The notes under the pieces were generated by a model. It had not been told where the DNA came from and did no database searches. It worked only from the letters and a program-made list of their open reading frames with translations. Shown piece by piece: positions 34,673 to 43,159 of a DNA stretch of 64,000 nt. Origin of the DNA: JACCZH01 sp963729445 (lineage in GTDB: Bacteria; Chloroflexota; Chloroflexia; Thermomicrobiales; CFX8). Each line of letters opens with the position of its first letter. The stretch's first letter is position 1. Position numbers and translations under genes: made by a program. The stretch lies in NCBI GenBank assembly GCA_963729445.1, contig CAVSNU010000005.1, positions 124,001 through 188,000 on the forward strand, read 5' to 3'.

Positions 34673-35608
34673 ATGGGACATGTCGCGTCACCGTTGCTTG
34701 TGAATGGGACAAACGCCGTGAAGGCACCTCCAGAAATCGTAACCTCGACCGGCGATGGCTGGCAGGATGTCCAGAACGCGGTTGATGCGAATTACAAACG
34801 GCTGACCGCCGGGCAACGCAAGGCGATTGACCGATTGCTGGCCGACACCCGCTACGCCGCTGTCATTTCTGCTCCTGAGCTGGCCCAGGAAGTCGGTGTC
34901 AGCGAATCAACGATCACGCTCGCCGCCCAGGCGCTCGGCTTCGCCGGCTATCCCGACCTCCAGGCGCGGTTGCGCGAGCGCTTCTTCGGGGGAGTCCAGG
35001 AACGCATCGCCCACGTTGCCAGGCTTGGAGAGACACCCGAAACGGCCGCGATTCGCGTCATGCTGGAAGATGCCGAGACGGTCCGGATGACCGCCGAAGA
35101 TTTACCGCTGGTGACGCTGAGCGCTGCTACCGAGATACTGGTGAACGCGCGCAGGGTGTATGTCTTCGGCGCGCGTGGGTCGCACGGTGTGGCGGTCATG
35201 CTCGGCATCGGCCTGAGACTGTTGCTGCCGGATACGCACGTGCTCAATCAAGGGGCGGGCGATCTCGAGGATCAGCTCATCACCATGGGGCCGCAAGACG
35301 CCCTGATCGCGGTCAGCTTTCGCAGGCTGGACCGGATAATGGTCAACGTCGTGCGCCATGCCTCGCAGCTCGGCGCGCGGACGATCGTCATCAGCGACCA
35401 GCTCTCCAGCCCGGCAACCCGCCTGGCGGACCTCACCCTCATCGCGCGGGTCGGTCCCTTACGGCTCATTCCGTCCTTCGCGGCGGCCGCCAGCCTGGTG
35501 AACGCACTCCTGACTGCCGTGTCGCTGCGTACGCTGGATGATTCCTCAGTCCGTCTCGAACGGGCCGAGCGCCTCTGGCAGGAGTTCGACACCTACGCCG
35601 AGAGCTGA
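34673..35608 (+). CDS. RpiR/MurR-type transcriptional regulator (HTH + SIS)
   Basis: 311 residues. The N-terminal helix-turn-helix is SAPELAQEVGVSESTITLAA, after LTAGQRKAIDRLLADTRYAA. The C-terminal SIS sugar-phosphate domain contains RRVYVFGARGSHGVAVMLG and VNVVRHASQLGARTIVISDQ. Such regulators respond to phosphosugars. The first 15-20 residues are poorly conserved, so the start could lie further in. No obvious sugar operon is next to it. Confidence 0.88.
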   Translation: MGHVASPLLVNGTNAVKAPPEIVTSTGDGWQDVQNAVDANYKRLTAGQRKAIDRLLADTRYAAVISAPELAQEVGVSESTITLAAQALGFAGYPDLQARLRERFFGGVQERIAHVARLGETPETAAIRVMLEDAETVRMTAEDLPLVTLSAATEILVNARRVYVFGARGSHGVAVMLGIGLRLLLPDTHVLNQGAGDLEDQLITMGPQDALIAVSFRRLDRIMVNVVRHASQLGARTIVISDQLSSPATRLADLTLIARVGPLRLIPSFAAAASLVNALLTAVSLRTLDDSSVRLERAERLWQEFDTYAES

Positions 35609-35658
35609 CCGCTTCCAGGCACCCTTCTCAGACAGCTATCGAACCAGTGGAGGGCAAC

Positions 35659-36333
35659 GTGGGACGGTCGAAGAAACGGCCATTTGACCTGGACCTCGCG
35701 CTCAAGCGCATCGAGGACGCCATCCGGGACTACCCCAAGGCTGCCCTCTTCGAGCTCTATGAAGAGGGCTACACAACACTCTTCCAGCAGCTGGTGGCCT
35801 GCATCATCTCGATTCGCACCCGCGACGAGACGACCCTGCCAGTCGCGCGCCGCCTGCTTGAGCGAGCACCCACACCCGCCGCGATGGTCAAGCTCACGCC
35901 GGCCGAGATCGAAGAGCTCATTCGAGAGAGCACGTTCACCGAGCAGAAGGCCAGGCAGATCCTCGCCATCGCCTGCTCGGCCGTTGAAGACCACCAGGGC
36001 GAGCTGCCCTGCGACCGCGACGTGCTGCTCGCCTTCTCCGGGGTTGGCCCAAAGTGCGCTAATCTGGCTCTTGGCATCGCCTGCGACTATCCCTTGATCG
36101 GCGTCGACATCCACGTGCATCGCGTGACCAATCGGTGGGGATACGTTCGGACACGCACGCCGGAAGAAACCGCCGTCGCGCTCCACGAGAAAGTGCCCAA
36201 GGAGCGCTGGATCGACATGAACCGCCTACTGGTGCCGTTTGGCAAGCACATCTGCACCGGCAAACTGCCACGCTGCTCCATCTGCCCGGTGCTTGACATG
36301 TGCCAGCAAATTGGTGTGACTAATCATCGGTAA
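35659..36333 (+). CDS. nth: Endonuclease III (DNA glycosylase/AP lyase)
   Basis: 224 residues from GTG 35659, chosen for GGAGGG four bases upstream; a GTG at 35647 is an alternative. The HhH motif holds the catalytic lysine (LLAFSGVGPKCANLAL), the GPD-like aspartate is in GVDIHVHRVTNRWG, and four cysteines in CTGKLPRCSICPVLDMC form the [4Fe-4S] site with Cx6Cx2Cx5C spacing. It removes oxidised pyrimidines and cuts abasic sites in base excision repair. Confidence 0.93.
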   Translation: MGRSKKRPFDLDLALKRIEDAIRDYPKAALFELYEEGYTTLFQQLVACIISIRTRDETTLPVARRLLERAPTPAAMVKLTPAEIEELIRESTFTEQKARQILAIACSAVEDHQGELPCDRDVLLAFSGVGPKCANLALGIACDYPLIGVDIHVHRVTNRWGYVRTRTPEETAVALHEKVPKERWIDMNRLLVPFGKHICTGKLPRCSICPVLDMCQQIGVTNHR

Positions 36334-36640
36334 CCTTATTCACATAGATAGATACCGTGATACCTTTGCGATATCCTATTGACTGCGGGAGATAGGGTGT
36401 GCGCGTGAATGTGCGTTACCGTCGCCCATACCTACAGAAATACTGCGCAGCCGATACACCGGAGCGAGCATGCATTATCCGCGTGCTCGGAACAGGGCCG
36501 TGTCTGCGCGGAGGTCATCGATCAGCGTCGCAGCGGCGACTCACGCTGCCAGTTACATGTACGGGCTCGCAAACTGCTTGACTCAACTGCGACAGACGAA
36601 ACAAACAATCCGCGAATAGAGCACGACGTAGGGGAGGATA
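36334..36640. other. Intergenic region before the DUF3105 gene
   Basis: About 307 bases. Short open frames here have no plausible product. A GGGGAGGATA ribosome site at the end belongs to the DUF3105 gene. I see no firm promoter, though TTGACT occurs twice (36378 and 36580 area). Confidence 0.5.
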
Positions 36641-37267
36641 ATGTCAACCAGGCAAGACCGGCGAGCGCAAATCATTCAGAAACGTAAAGAGGAACAACGC
36701 AACGTTCAGGACCGTTACCGCCGTCAGAAGACCCAGAAACGACTTCTCATCGTCCTGGGCGGTCTCGCCGTCGTGGCGATCGTTGGCTGGATCGGATACG
36801 CGATCTACCAGAACCAGCAAGACAAACAACTGCTCGGCGACGTTCAGTCGTTCGACGGCCTTCTCGCAACACATGTTGAAGGGCCGGTCGAATACGCGCA
36901 GAGTCCGCCAGTGGGTGGAGAGCACCACAACGCGTGGCAAAACTGTGGCTACTACTCCGCACCAGTCGCCAATGAGAACGCGGTGCACTCGCTCGAACAC
37001 GGCGCGGTCTGGATCACCTACCAGGAGGGTCTTCCCGTCGAGCAGATCCTGACCCTCCGGGAGAAGGCCGAGAACCAGTCCTATGTTCTCGTCAGTCCTT
37101 ATCCGGACCTTCCGTCTCCGATCGTCGCCTCTGCCTGGGGCAAGCAGCTCCAGCTCGAATCAGCCGACGACGAAGCGCTCGATGCATTCCTGCGCACGTA
37201 CCGTCAGGGACCGCAGACGCTTGAGCCAGGTGCGGCATGCACCGGTGGAACATCAGCAACCCAGTAG
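36641..37267 (+). CDS. DUF3105 membrane-anchored protein
   Basis: 208 residues. A basic N-terminus, rich in Q, R and K, leads into one membrane helix (LLIVLGGLAVVAIVGWIGYA). The outer domain has GGEHHNAWQNCGYYSAPVAN and NAVHSLEHGAVWITYQEGLP, the DUF3105 signature with conserved histidines and one cysteine. Function unknown; often next to DUF305 genes, as here. The DUF305 gene starts 17 bases after the stop, so the two form an operon. Confidence 0.9.
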   Translation: MSTRQDRRAQIIQKRKEEQRNVQDRYRRQKTQKRLLIVLGGLAVVAIVGWIGYAIYQNQQDKQLLGDVQSFDGLLATHVEGPVEYAQSPPVGGEHHNAWQNCGYYSAPVANENAVHSLEHGAVWITYQEGLPVEQILTLREKAENQSYVLVSPYPDLPSPIVASAWGKQLQLESADDEALDAFLRTYRQGPQTLEPGAACTGGTSATQ

Positions 37268-37284
37268 AGCACTGGAAGCGAGTT

Positions 37285-37974
37285 ATGGATACAACCATCG
37301 GCCAGAGGCCGGCACACCCGGAAACCAGAACGACACAGCCCAGAGGGCAGCGGTTGACGGCGATCGTCATCATCGCGACCGTCGCCGTCATCCTCATTGC
37401 CGGTCTCGGCGTGTGGTCGCTGCTGCGCTCAAGTACCCCGGGAGACGATTCAGCTGAGGCCGGTTTCGCGCGCGATATGTCGATCCACCATGCCCAGGCA
37501 GTTGAGATGTCCTTGATCGTCCAGGAGCGCACCACTGATCCGGACATCCGGATTCTGGCGACCGACATTCTCTTGACACAGCAGGCGCAGATCGGTCAGA
37601 TGCGCGGCTGGCTCGACGCCTGGAATCTGCCGCCTAACGGTCGCGATCTCCCGATGACCTGGATGGGTCACCCAACGGAGGGGCGCATGCCCGGCATGGC
37701 CAGCCCGGAAGAGATCGCCCAGCTCCGGGAGCTTCCGGTCCAAGAGATGGAAGTCCTGTTCCTGCAGCTGATGATCACGCACCACGTGGCCGGGGTAGAG
37801 ATGGCTCAGGCCGCGCTCGACCGAACCGACAACCCCACCGTCGAATTCCTCGCCAATGCCATGGTCGTCTCGCAGCAGAAGGAGATCGACGTGATGAATA
37901 ACATGCTGGCGAGCAGGGGGAGTGACCCTGTGCCGGCGGATTCATCAGACGGTCACGAGCATCACCACGACTAA
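37285..37974 (+). CDS. DUF305 membrane-anchored protein
   Basis: 229 residues. One N-terminal membrane helix (LTAIVIIATVAVILIAGLGV) and two repeats of the ferritin-like DUF305 motif: FARDMSIHHAQAVEMSLIVQ and LQLMITHHVAGVEMAQAAL. The HH and E residues suggest metal binding outside the membrane, and the tail ends with HEHHHD. Some members are copper or silver related. Probably cotranscribed with DUF3105. Confidence 0.9.
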   Translation: MDTTIGQRPAHPETRTTQPRGQRLTAIVIIATVAVILIAGLGVWSLLRSSTPGDDSAEAGFARDMSIHHAQAVEMSLIVQERTTDPDIRILATDILLTQQAQIGQMRGWLDAWNLPPNGRDLPMTWMGHPTEGRMPGMASPEEIAQLRELPVQEMEVLFLQLMITHHVAGVEMAQAALDRTDNPTVEFLANAMVVSQQKEIDVMNNMLASRGSDPVPADSSDGHEHHHD

Positions 37975-37976
37975 CG

Positions 37977-38761
37977 TCATGCCCCTCGCGAGTGGATCGT
38001 CTCGCCGGTGATCCACTCGCCCGCGTCACTAGCAAGGAAAACGATGAGCCGCGCCGCGTCGGACGGTTGGCCCATCCGGCCGAAGGCCATGTTTGGCAAC
38101 GTGGATTTCTTGAATTCCTCAGTCATCCAACCAGTATCAGTCCCACCGGGATCCACTGCATTGACGGTTATTCCCTTGGCGGCCACCCCGACCGCCAACG
38201 AACGCGTAAACGCTTCAACGGCGCCCTTCGTGGCCGCATACGCTAGCTCTGCCGGCATCGCTCCGACACCTTGCCCCGAAGAGAGATTGATGATGCGCCC
38301 GCCTGGTCCTCCCGGATAGCGGCGAGCGAACTCAGCCGACAGGAGCGCCATCGCCCGCACATTGACTGCATAATGAGCGTCGAGTGTGGCGGCATCCAGC
38401 AGCTCATACCCTCCACTGGTAGAGTGAGCCGCATTATTCACCAGAATCACCGGCGCTCCCAGATGCTTCTCCGCGGCATCCAGCACACGCAGATGTGCCT
38501 CCGGCTGCGCAAGATCGATCTCCAGCGCGCTGGCGCGCACGCCCATTGCACGAATCTCGCGCGCCAGATCCACCGGTCCCGCTGCATCGATGCCACTACC
38601 AGGGCGTCGTCATAGGGTTGCCAGTGAGTGAACAGAATATCAGCGCCATGACTGGCGAGTGCCAGGCAGATCGCTGCTCCGATGCCTCGTCGCCGGCTCG
38701 CGCCGGTCACGATCGCAACACGATTGCTCAGGTCAAGCGTCACAGCATGGGACTGCGACAT
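37977..38761 (-). pseudogene. SDR family oxidoreductase, one frameshift
   Basis: The N-terminal part (VAIVTGASRRRGIGAAICLA with the NADP-binding TGx3GxG) reads from 38761 in one frame, and the rest in another from about 38590. The second part has VILVNNAAHSTSGG, YAATKGAVEAFTRSLAVG (YxxxK) and ends TGETIHSRGA. The frame jump lies near 38585-38600 (one base lost or two gained). Everything else is intact, so error or recent mutation. About 260 residues when joined. Convergent with the DUF305 gene. Confidence 0.8.
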
Positions 38762-38874
38762 ATCATCGGCCTCCAGACTTGCGAGGTGAGCGTCGGACGT
38801 GACGGAACCCCCTATTCTTCAAACCCCATGCGCATCAACTTACGCGGCGTCAGAGAAAAGGAGGCATTCGTCAG

Positions 38875-38951
38875 TCATCCTGAGGCAACGAAGGATCTCT
38901 AGCTGGCTCGTCGAATGGTGAACCCAGAGATCCTTCGTTGCCTCAGGATGA
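38875..38951. repeat. Inverted repeat with perfect 26-base arms
   Basis: Arms at 38875-38900 and 38926-38951 are perfectly complementary (left arm begins TCATCCTGAGGCAACGAAGG), with a 25-base loop. The TCATCCTGAG...GGATCT core is a common dispersed hairpin type in high-GC bacteria. A related hairpin lies at 44964-45000. Confidence 0.8.
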
Positions 38952-39014
38952 TTTCCATAGCGTGGCTCTCCGCCTCGTAATTCCTCCCGTTAATGCATAT
39001 GGCCGCTTATTCTT

Positions 39015-39983
39015 CTAACCCCGCTCGCCCAGATCCACCCCGGCGCGCAGCTCTTTCTGGTAGATGACGTAGGTGCTGGTGACGTGCATCCCGGCCCGCC
39101 CATACAGACGTGGAGCGCCGGTGATGCTCTCGGCGTCAACGCTGAGCCAGACATTGTGTACGCCGCGCTGGTAGAACGCGCCGAAGGCATGCCGCAGCAT
39201 GGCGAGGCCAAGACCGCGGCCCCTCCACGGACGGCGCACACCCACCGTGTCGACCACAGCCTGGCCGGCAACGACTTTACAGAGGCAGATGCCGGCAAAC
39301 TCGTCATGATCCTCGGCGAGAAACCAGAGTTCCGGGTCAAAACTGTCTGCACTGGTAAGCGTCAGGAAGCGCTCGAAGGTGTTCTTTGGCCTGCCCCAGA
39401 GGTCGCGAAAGCTGTCTTCGACGGTTTCATAGGTCGCCCGTTCGTCTTCTCCAGGGACAAAGGGCCGTACAGTGATACCGTCCGGCCACACGGGCGCCGG
39501 CGGCGGTTCCGGAAGGTCGATCTCCATGGTGTAGACAGCGCGCACCGGGGCATAACCCTGCGATTCGAGCAATTCCCGAGCAGCGCCGTCCGTCGCGGGT
39601 AGATAGTGTCGCGCCACAACCCGGGCATCATCCGGCGCACGGTCGATGCGATCGCGTGTCCAGGTTTCGCCCCACTCGACAAGCGCACGGCCAATACCCC
39701 TCCCACGGTGATTGGGATGAACGTAGCCATAGACTGAGACTGACACATAGGTCCGGTTCAAAATGTCAACGCACGCCACAATCTGCCCGTCAGGCGCGAC
39801 GACGACGGCAGCTTCCTCGGCCAGTTCGATCAATTTCCAATCATCCAGAACCTCTGCAGCCGTCGTCTCAGCCTTGCCAGTCCCAGCGACCTGGCAAGCA
39901 GCGATGACTGCGGCCACAGCCTCTGCGTCTTCAACCGCGGCCTGCCGGACGGAATATCCCGTTGGCAACTCAGGAACGTTCAC
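39015..39983 (-). CDS. Tandem GNAT acetyltransferase
   Basis: 322 residues, GTG start. Two GNAT domains: the first has YVHPNHRGRGIGRALVEWGE, the second DTVGVRRPWRGRGLGLAMLR, each with the R/Q-x2-G-x-G/A acetyl-CoA motif A. The start overlaps the end of the diaminopropionate ammonia-lyase-like gene by 14 bases, so both are cotranscribed. Substrate unknown; an acetylation of an amino-acid product or of an antibiotic-like compound is possible. Confidence 0.88.
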   Translation of the reverse strand: MNVPELPTGYSVRQAAVEDAEAVAAVIAACQVAGTGKAETTAAEVLDDWKLIELAEEAAVVVAPDGQIVACVDILNRTYVSVSVYGYVHPNHRGRGIGRALVEWGETWTRDRIDRAPDDARVVARHYLPATDGAARELLESQGYAPVRAVYTMEIDLPEPPPAPVWPDGITVRPFVPGEDERATYETVEDSFRDLWGRPKNTFERFLTLTSADSFDPELWFLAEDHDEFAGICLCKVVAGQAVVDTVGVRRPWRGRGLGLAMLRHAFGAFYQRGVHNVWLSVDAESITGAPRLYGRAGMHVTSTYVIYQKELRAGVDLGERG

Positions 39984-41145
39984 GGTAGTTACTCTTCTCC
40001 TGGCGTCCCACAATCGCCGCGTACGCCTCCGGGTCGGTCGCGCCCTCGGTGACGAACAGCAGCACGCGGGACTCCTCGTTGACTCCAAGGACTTCCCGGT
40101 TCTGGGAAGCCTGCGGCCCTGCCAACAGCTCGATCAGACCGCCCAGACCGGCTGCACCGGTCTCTCCCGCCACCACGCCGACACCCGCCAGCAACCGCAT
40201 CGCCTCGCGGGCGCGGTCGTCGTCGATCTCGACGAAGACATCGGTCCCCGCAGAGACAACCGGCCAGGCAAGCATCGAGGGCGTGCCACAGTTGAGGCCG
40301 GCCATGATCGAGTCTTGCGGGCCGGGTATGGTGACGATCTCGCCGGCCCGCATCGACGCCAGCATGCAGTTTGCAACCGTCGGCTCGACCCCGACGATCT
40401 TTGGATAAGAGTCTCGTCCAGGTTGGCGGTAATGCGCGACGACGGCCGCGGCCAGCGCCCCGACGCCGATCTGGACCACGACGATATCCGGCCCCGGCTC
40501 GTTCTGCGACGCGAGTTGATCGTCCACTTCGGCCAGGATCGTGGAGTAACCATCGATGACGTTGCGCGGCACGTCCTGGTAGCCCTCCCAGGAGGTATCC
40601 GAGATCACCAGGCAGCGCTCGCCGGCGTCCTTCGACGAGAGCGCAACAGCCTCGTCATAGGTGCCATCAACCACCGTGACGCTCGCACCCTCGCTAGCGA
40701 TAGCGTCGATCCGAGCCTGCGAGGTCCCGGCCGGGACGTAGATGTTCGCGTCGAACCCGAGTAAGGCCGCCATGCGGGCTACGGCGCGGCCGTGGTTGCC
40801 GTCGGTCGCGGCGGAGAGCGTCATCGGCCGCAGTCCGTCGAGCAACGCCGCCAGCTCGTCGATCGTGTTCCAGCCATCGAGGTCCGCGCGCTTCTGGAGC
40901 TCACTATAGATCGCCCAGGACGCGCCGAGAATCTTGAAGGCAGGCAGCCCGATCCGGCTCGATTCGTCCTTGACCAATACCCGGCCGACGCCCAGATTCT
41001 CGGCCAACGCCGGGGTGTCAACGAGCGGCGTCGGCTCGTAACCGGGCAGGCGCCGGTGGAACTCCAATGGAGCTCGACCCGGTGAATGACCGACCCCGGA
41101 CGCTGATGCTGCTTCGTTGTAGAAAACGCCTGATTGCAATTTCAT
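39970..41145 (-). CDS. PLP-dependent diaminopropionate ammonia-lyase-like enzyme
   Basis: 391 residues, ATG with CTGGAGAAATC upstream. The PLP lysine lies in SRIGLPAFKILGASWAI, the substrate loop in LSAATDGNHGRAVARMAALL, and a glycine-rich phosphate loop in VQIGVGALAAAVVAHY. FYNEAASASGV near the start and IMAGLNCGTPSMLAWPV match DpaL/YgeX-type beta-family enzymes, which turn 2,3-diaminopropionate into pyruvate and ammonia. Other threonine-dehydratase relatives cannot be ruled out. Upstream of the GNAT gene in an operon. Confidence 0.82.
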   Translation of the reverse strand: MKLQSGVFYNEAASASGVGHSPGRAPLEFHRRLPGYEPTPLVDTPALAENLGVGRVLVKDESSRIGLPAFKILGASWAIYSELQKRADLDGWNTIDELAALLDGLRPMTLSAATDGNHGRAVARMAALLGFDANIYVPAGTSQARIDAIASEGASVTVVDGTYDEAVALSSKDAGERCLVISDTSWEGYQDVPRNVIDGYSTILAEVDDQLASQNEPGPDIVVVQIGVGALAAAVVAHYRQPGRDSYPKIVGVEPTVANCMLASMRAGEIVTIPGPQDSIMAGLNCGTPSMLAWPVVSAGTDVFVEIDDDRAREAMRLLAGVGVVAGETGAAGLGGLIELLAGPQASQNREVLGVNEESRVLLFVTEGATDPEAYAAIVGRQEKSNYRERS

Positions 41146-41272
41146 GATTTCTCCAGTGCAGATGGGCGTCGCGGCGAGACGTTGCCCACCGGTTCCAACG
41201 CTTTCAGGGTGTGTCCAGTATGGGCGACGGCGCTCGGCATGATCGCCCACACGACAGTTTAGAGCAACCTGC

Positions 41273-42052
41273 TCAAGCTGGCGCGCTGGTCGGCAGGAAC
41301 GCCCGGCCGGCGGAGCTGCCGCCGTTGACAGCCAGCACTTCCCCGGTAATGAAATCAGCGTAGGACGACGCGAGAAAGAGTGCAGCGTTGGCGATGTCTT
41401 CCGGCTCGCCGATCCGGCCCCAGGGAATCGCCTTCGTGAGGGTGGACTTGTACTCGTCAGAGATCGGGGAGACCTCGCCCTCGACATCGATCAGTCCCGG
41501 TGCGATGCAATTGACGTTGATCTTGTGTTGCGCCAGCTCAAGAGCCAGCACCCTGGTGAACATCACGACGCCGGCCTTTGAGGCGCAGTAGTGCGACGCC
41601 CCGAGCCGGCCACTCAGATATGAACCAGAGGACAGGGTAATGATCTTGCCCTGCGTGCCGCTGGCAACCATACTTCGCGCCGCAGCCTGGCATGTCAGAA
41701 AGACGCCGCGCACGTTCGTCTCCATCACGCGATCCCACTCGGCGACGTTCATGTCGAGCACCAACGAGCTCGGGTATATCCCGGCATTGGCGATCATGAC
41801 GGTCACCGGCCCAAGCCGCGCCACGGCAGCCGCGACAAACGCCTGCACCGAGTCAGCGTCGCGCACATCGACGGTCTGTGTGAACACCCGCTCCGACGTA
41901 CCCAGGCGAGATACTGACCTCTCCAGCGCCTCGGGCCGGACATCTCCCAGCGCAACCTTCGCGCCGGCATCGTGGAACGCCGCCGCCAAGCCAAACCCGA
42001 TCCCGGCCCCGGCGCCGGTGATCAACACTGTCTGCCCGCTGTAGTCCAGCAT
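41273..42052 (-). CDS. SDR family oxidoreductase
   Basis: 259 residues, intact. TVLITGAGAGIGFGLAAAFH (NAD(P) motif), NAGIYPSSLVLDMNVAEWD, ITLSSGSYLSGRLGASHYCA with YCASK, and a C-terminal FITGEVLAVNGGSSAGRAFL. The catalytic S-Y-K triad is complete. Transcribed away from the IclR gene, which likely controls it together with the downstream catabolic genes. Confidence 0.92.
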   Translation of the reverse strand: MLDYSGQTVLITGAGAGIGFGLAAAFHDAGAKVALGDVRPEALERSVSRLGTSERVFTQTVDVRDADSVQAFVAAAVARLGPVTVMIANAGIYPSSLVLDMNVAEWDRVMETNVRGVFLTCQAAARSMVASGTQGKIITLSSGSYLSGRLGASHYCASKAGVVMFTRVLALELAQHKINVNCIAPGLIDVEGEVSPISDEYKSTLTKAIPWGRIGEPEDIANAALFLASSYADFITGEVLAVNGGSSAGRAFLPTSAPA

Positions 42053-42095
42053 GAGCTCTCCCCTCTCGGTGTACGCCGAAATGACGCTCCGTGTA

Positions 42096-42123
42096 TTGAC
42101 AAGACATAGCCGCGTGTTAGTAT
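42096..42123 (+). promoter_or_regulatory. Candidate housekeeping promoter for the IclR gene
   Basis: TTGACA at 42096-42101, a 16-base spacer, TAGTAT at 42118-42123. A near-consensus -35 with a partial -10, pointing towards the IclR gene. The region is notably more AT-rich than its surroundings. Confidence 0.55.
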
Positions 42124-42133
42124 CTAGTCAATA

Positions 42134-42144
42134 TACACTGTGTA
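42134..42144. promoter_or_regulatory. Candidate IclR operator palindrome
   Basis: TACACTGTGTA is a perfect 5+5 inverted repeat around one base, just after the candidate -10 in the divergent SDR-IclR region. Overlapping CTGTGTACAG adds partial symmetry. Position fits an autoregulatory operator. Confidence 0.4.
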
Positions 42145-42242
42145 CAGTAGATAAACATCTCGGTGAAGCAAGGCCGTCTCCCACCCGGTAATCTGGAGAG
42201 GAGCGTCACATCGACAATGGCAAGGATGGGCCTCAGTACCGC

Positions 42243-43046
42243 GTGCAGAGCGCGTACGATGCCCTGCGACTACTTGAAACGATTGTCAGTTCCGGCGCCG
42301 GCTTGAACGCGAGCGAGCTCGCCTCCCAACTCGGCGAGAGCCGCAATCGGGTGTTCCGGTTGCTGCGCACGCTCGAAGAGTCCGGATACATTCTCCAGGA
42401 CGCGAGCTCACGCGTGTACCGTCCAACGCTCAAGCTCATGTCGCTCGGGCACGTCGTCGCTCGCACCTATAACCTGGAGGCGCTTGCGCTCCCCATCATG
42501 GAGGATCTGCGCGCTCGCAGCGGCGAGACGGTCTATCTTGTCGGCAGCGAAGGCGACGAGGCAGTGGCCTTGCTCAATCTCGAAAGCAGCCATCTCAACC
42601 GCATCTCCGCTCAACCGGGCCGGCGCTGGCCACTGGGACAGGGAGCAGCCGGGCTAGCCCTGTTATTAGGCCGCTCCGAGCGACGCATTGCCCAGTACCT
42701 CGATCTGCATGAGGAGATGCGCGAACCATTTGAACGTGCCCGCGCACGATACGAGCGCGATGGCGTCACGTTCGTTGACGGCCGTCATGATGACATCCAC
42801 GACGACGGTGTGATGGCGGTCGGTGCTCCGATCCCAAACCACGTTGGTGGCTTACGGGTTGCACTGGCGGTCGCCTGGCCTATCAGCCGGCACGGCGTTG
42901 ACTACGACGCGCTACGGCGCATGCTGCTCGATAGCGTCGCAGAACTGCAGCGAGCCCTGGGAGGCGACCTGCCTTCCCAATCGAGCCAGCCCACGAGACC
43001 ACAGTCAGGCGGTTCCTCGCGGAAGGAGGCAGCCGCGACAGATTGA
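42243..43046 (+). CDS. IclR family transcriptional regulator
   Basis: 267 residues, GTG start. The winged helix-turn-helix is LNASELASQLGESRNRVFRL with LLRTLEESGYILQDASSRVY. The C-terminal effector domain has RSGETVYLVGSEGDEAVALL, the glycine-rich PLGQGAAGLALLLGRSERRI and DGVMAVGAPIPNHVGG. In-frame codons extend 30 further bases upstream without a clear start codon. Divergent from the SDR gene, so it probably controls the minus-strand catabolic set. Confidence 0.88.
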   Translation: MQSAYDALRLLETIVSSGAGLNASELASQLGESRNRVFRLLRTLEESGYILQDASSRVYRPTLKLMSLGHVVARTYNLEALALPIMEDLRARSGETVYLVGSEGDEAVALLNLESSHLNRISAQPGRRWPLGQGAAGLALLLGRSERRIAQYLDLHEEMREPFERARARYERDGVTFVDGRHDDIHDDGVMAVGAPIPNHVGGLRVALAVAWPISRHGVDYDALRRMLLDSVAELQRALGGDLPSQSSQPTRPQSGGSSRKEAAATD

Positions 43047-43159
43047 CATCCCCTCACACTGCATGGCAGCAACGCATTGATAGTTCATTCTGTTTTTCTA
43101 GCGAATGGCGGGCACCACGGTCTCAACTCTCAACACATAGATAGAAGGAGGAGCGGCAC

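Noticed and set aside
38805..38870. Minus-strand tail reading LTPRKLMRMGFEE before a stop, beside the 26-base inverted repeat
   Set aside because: Only about 20 codons with no recognisable family; could be chance.
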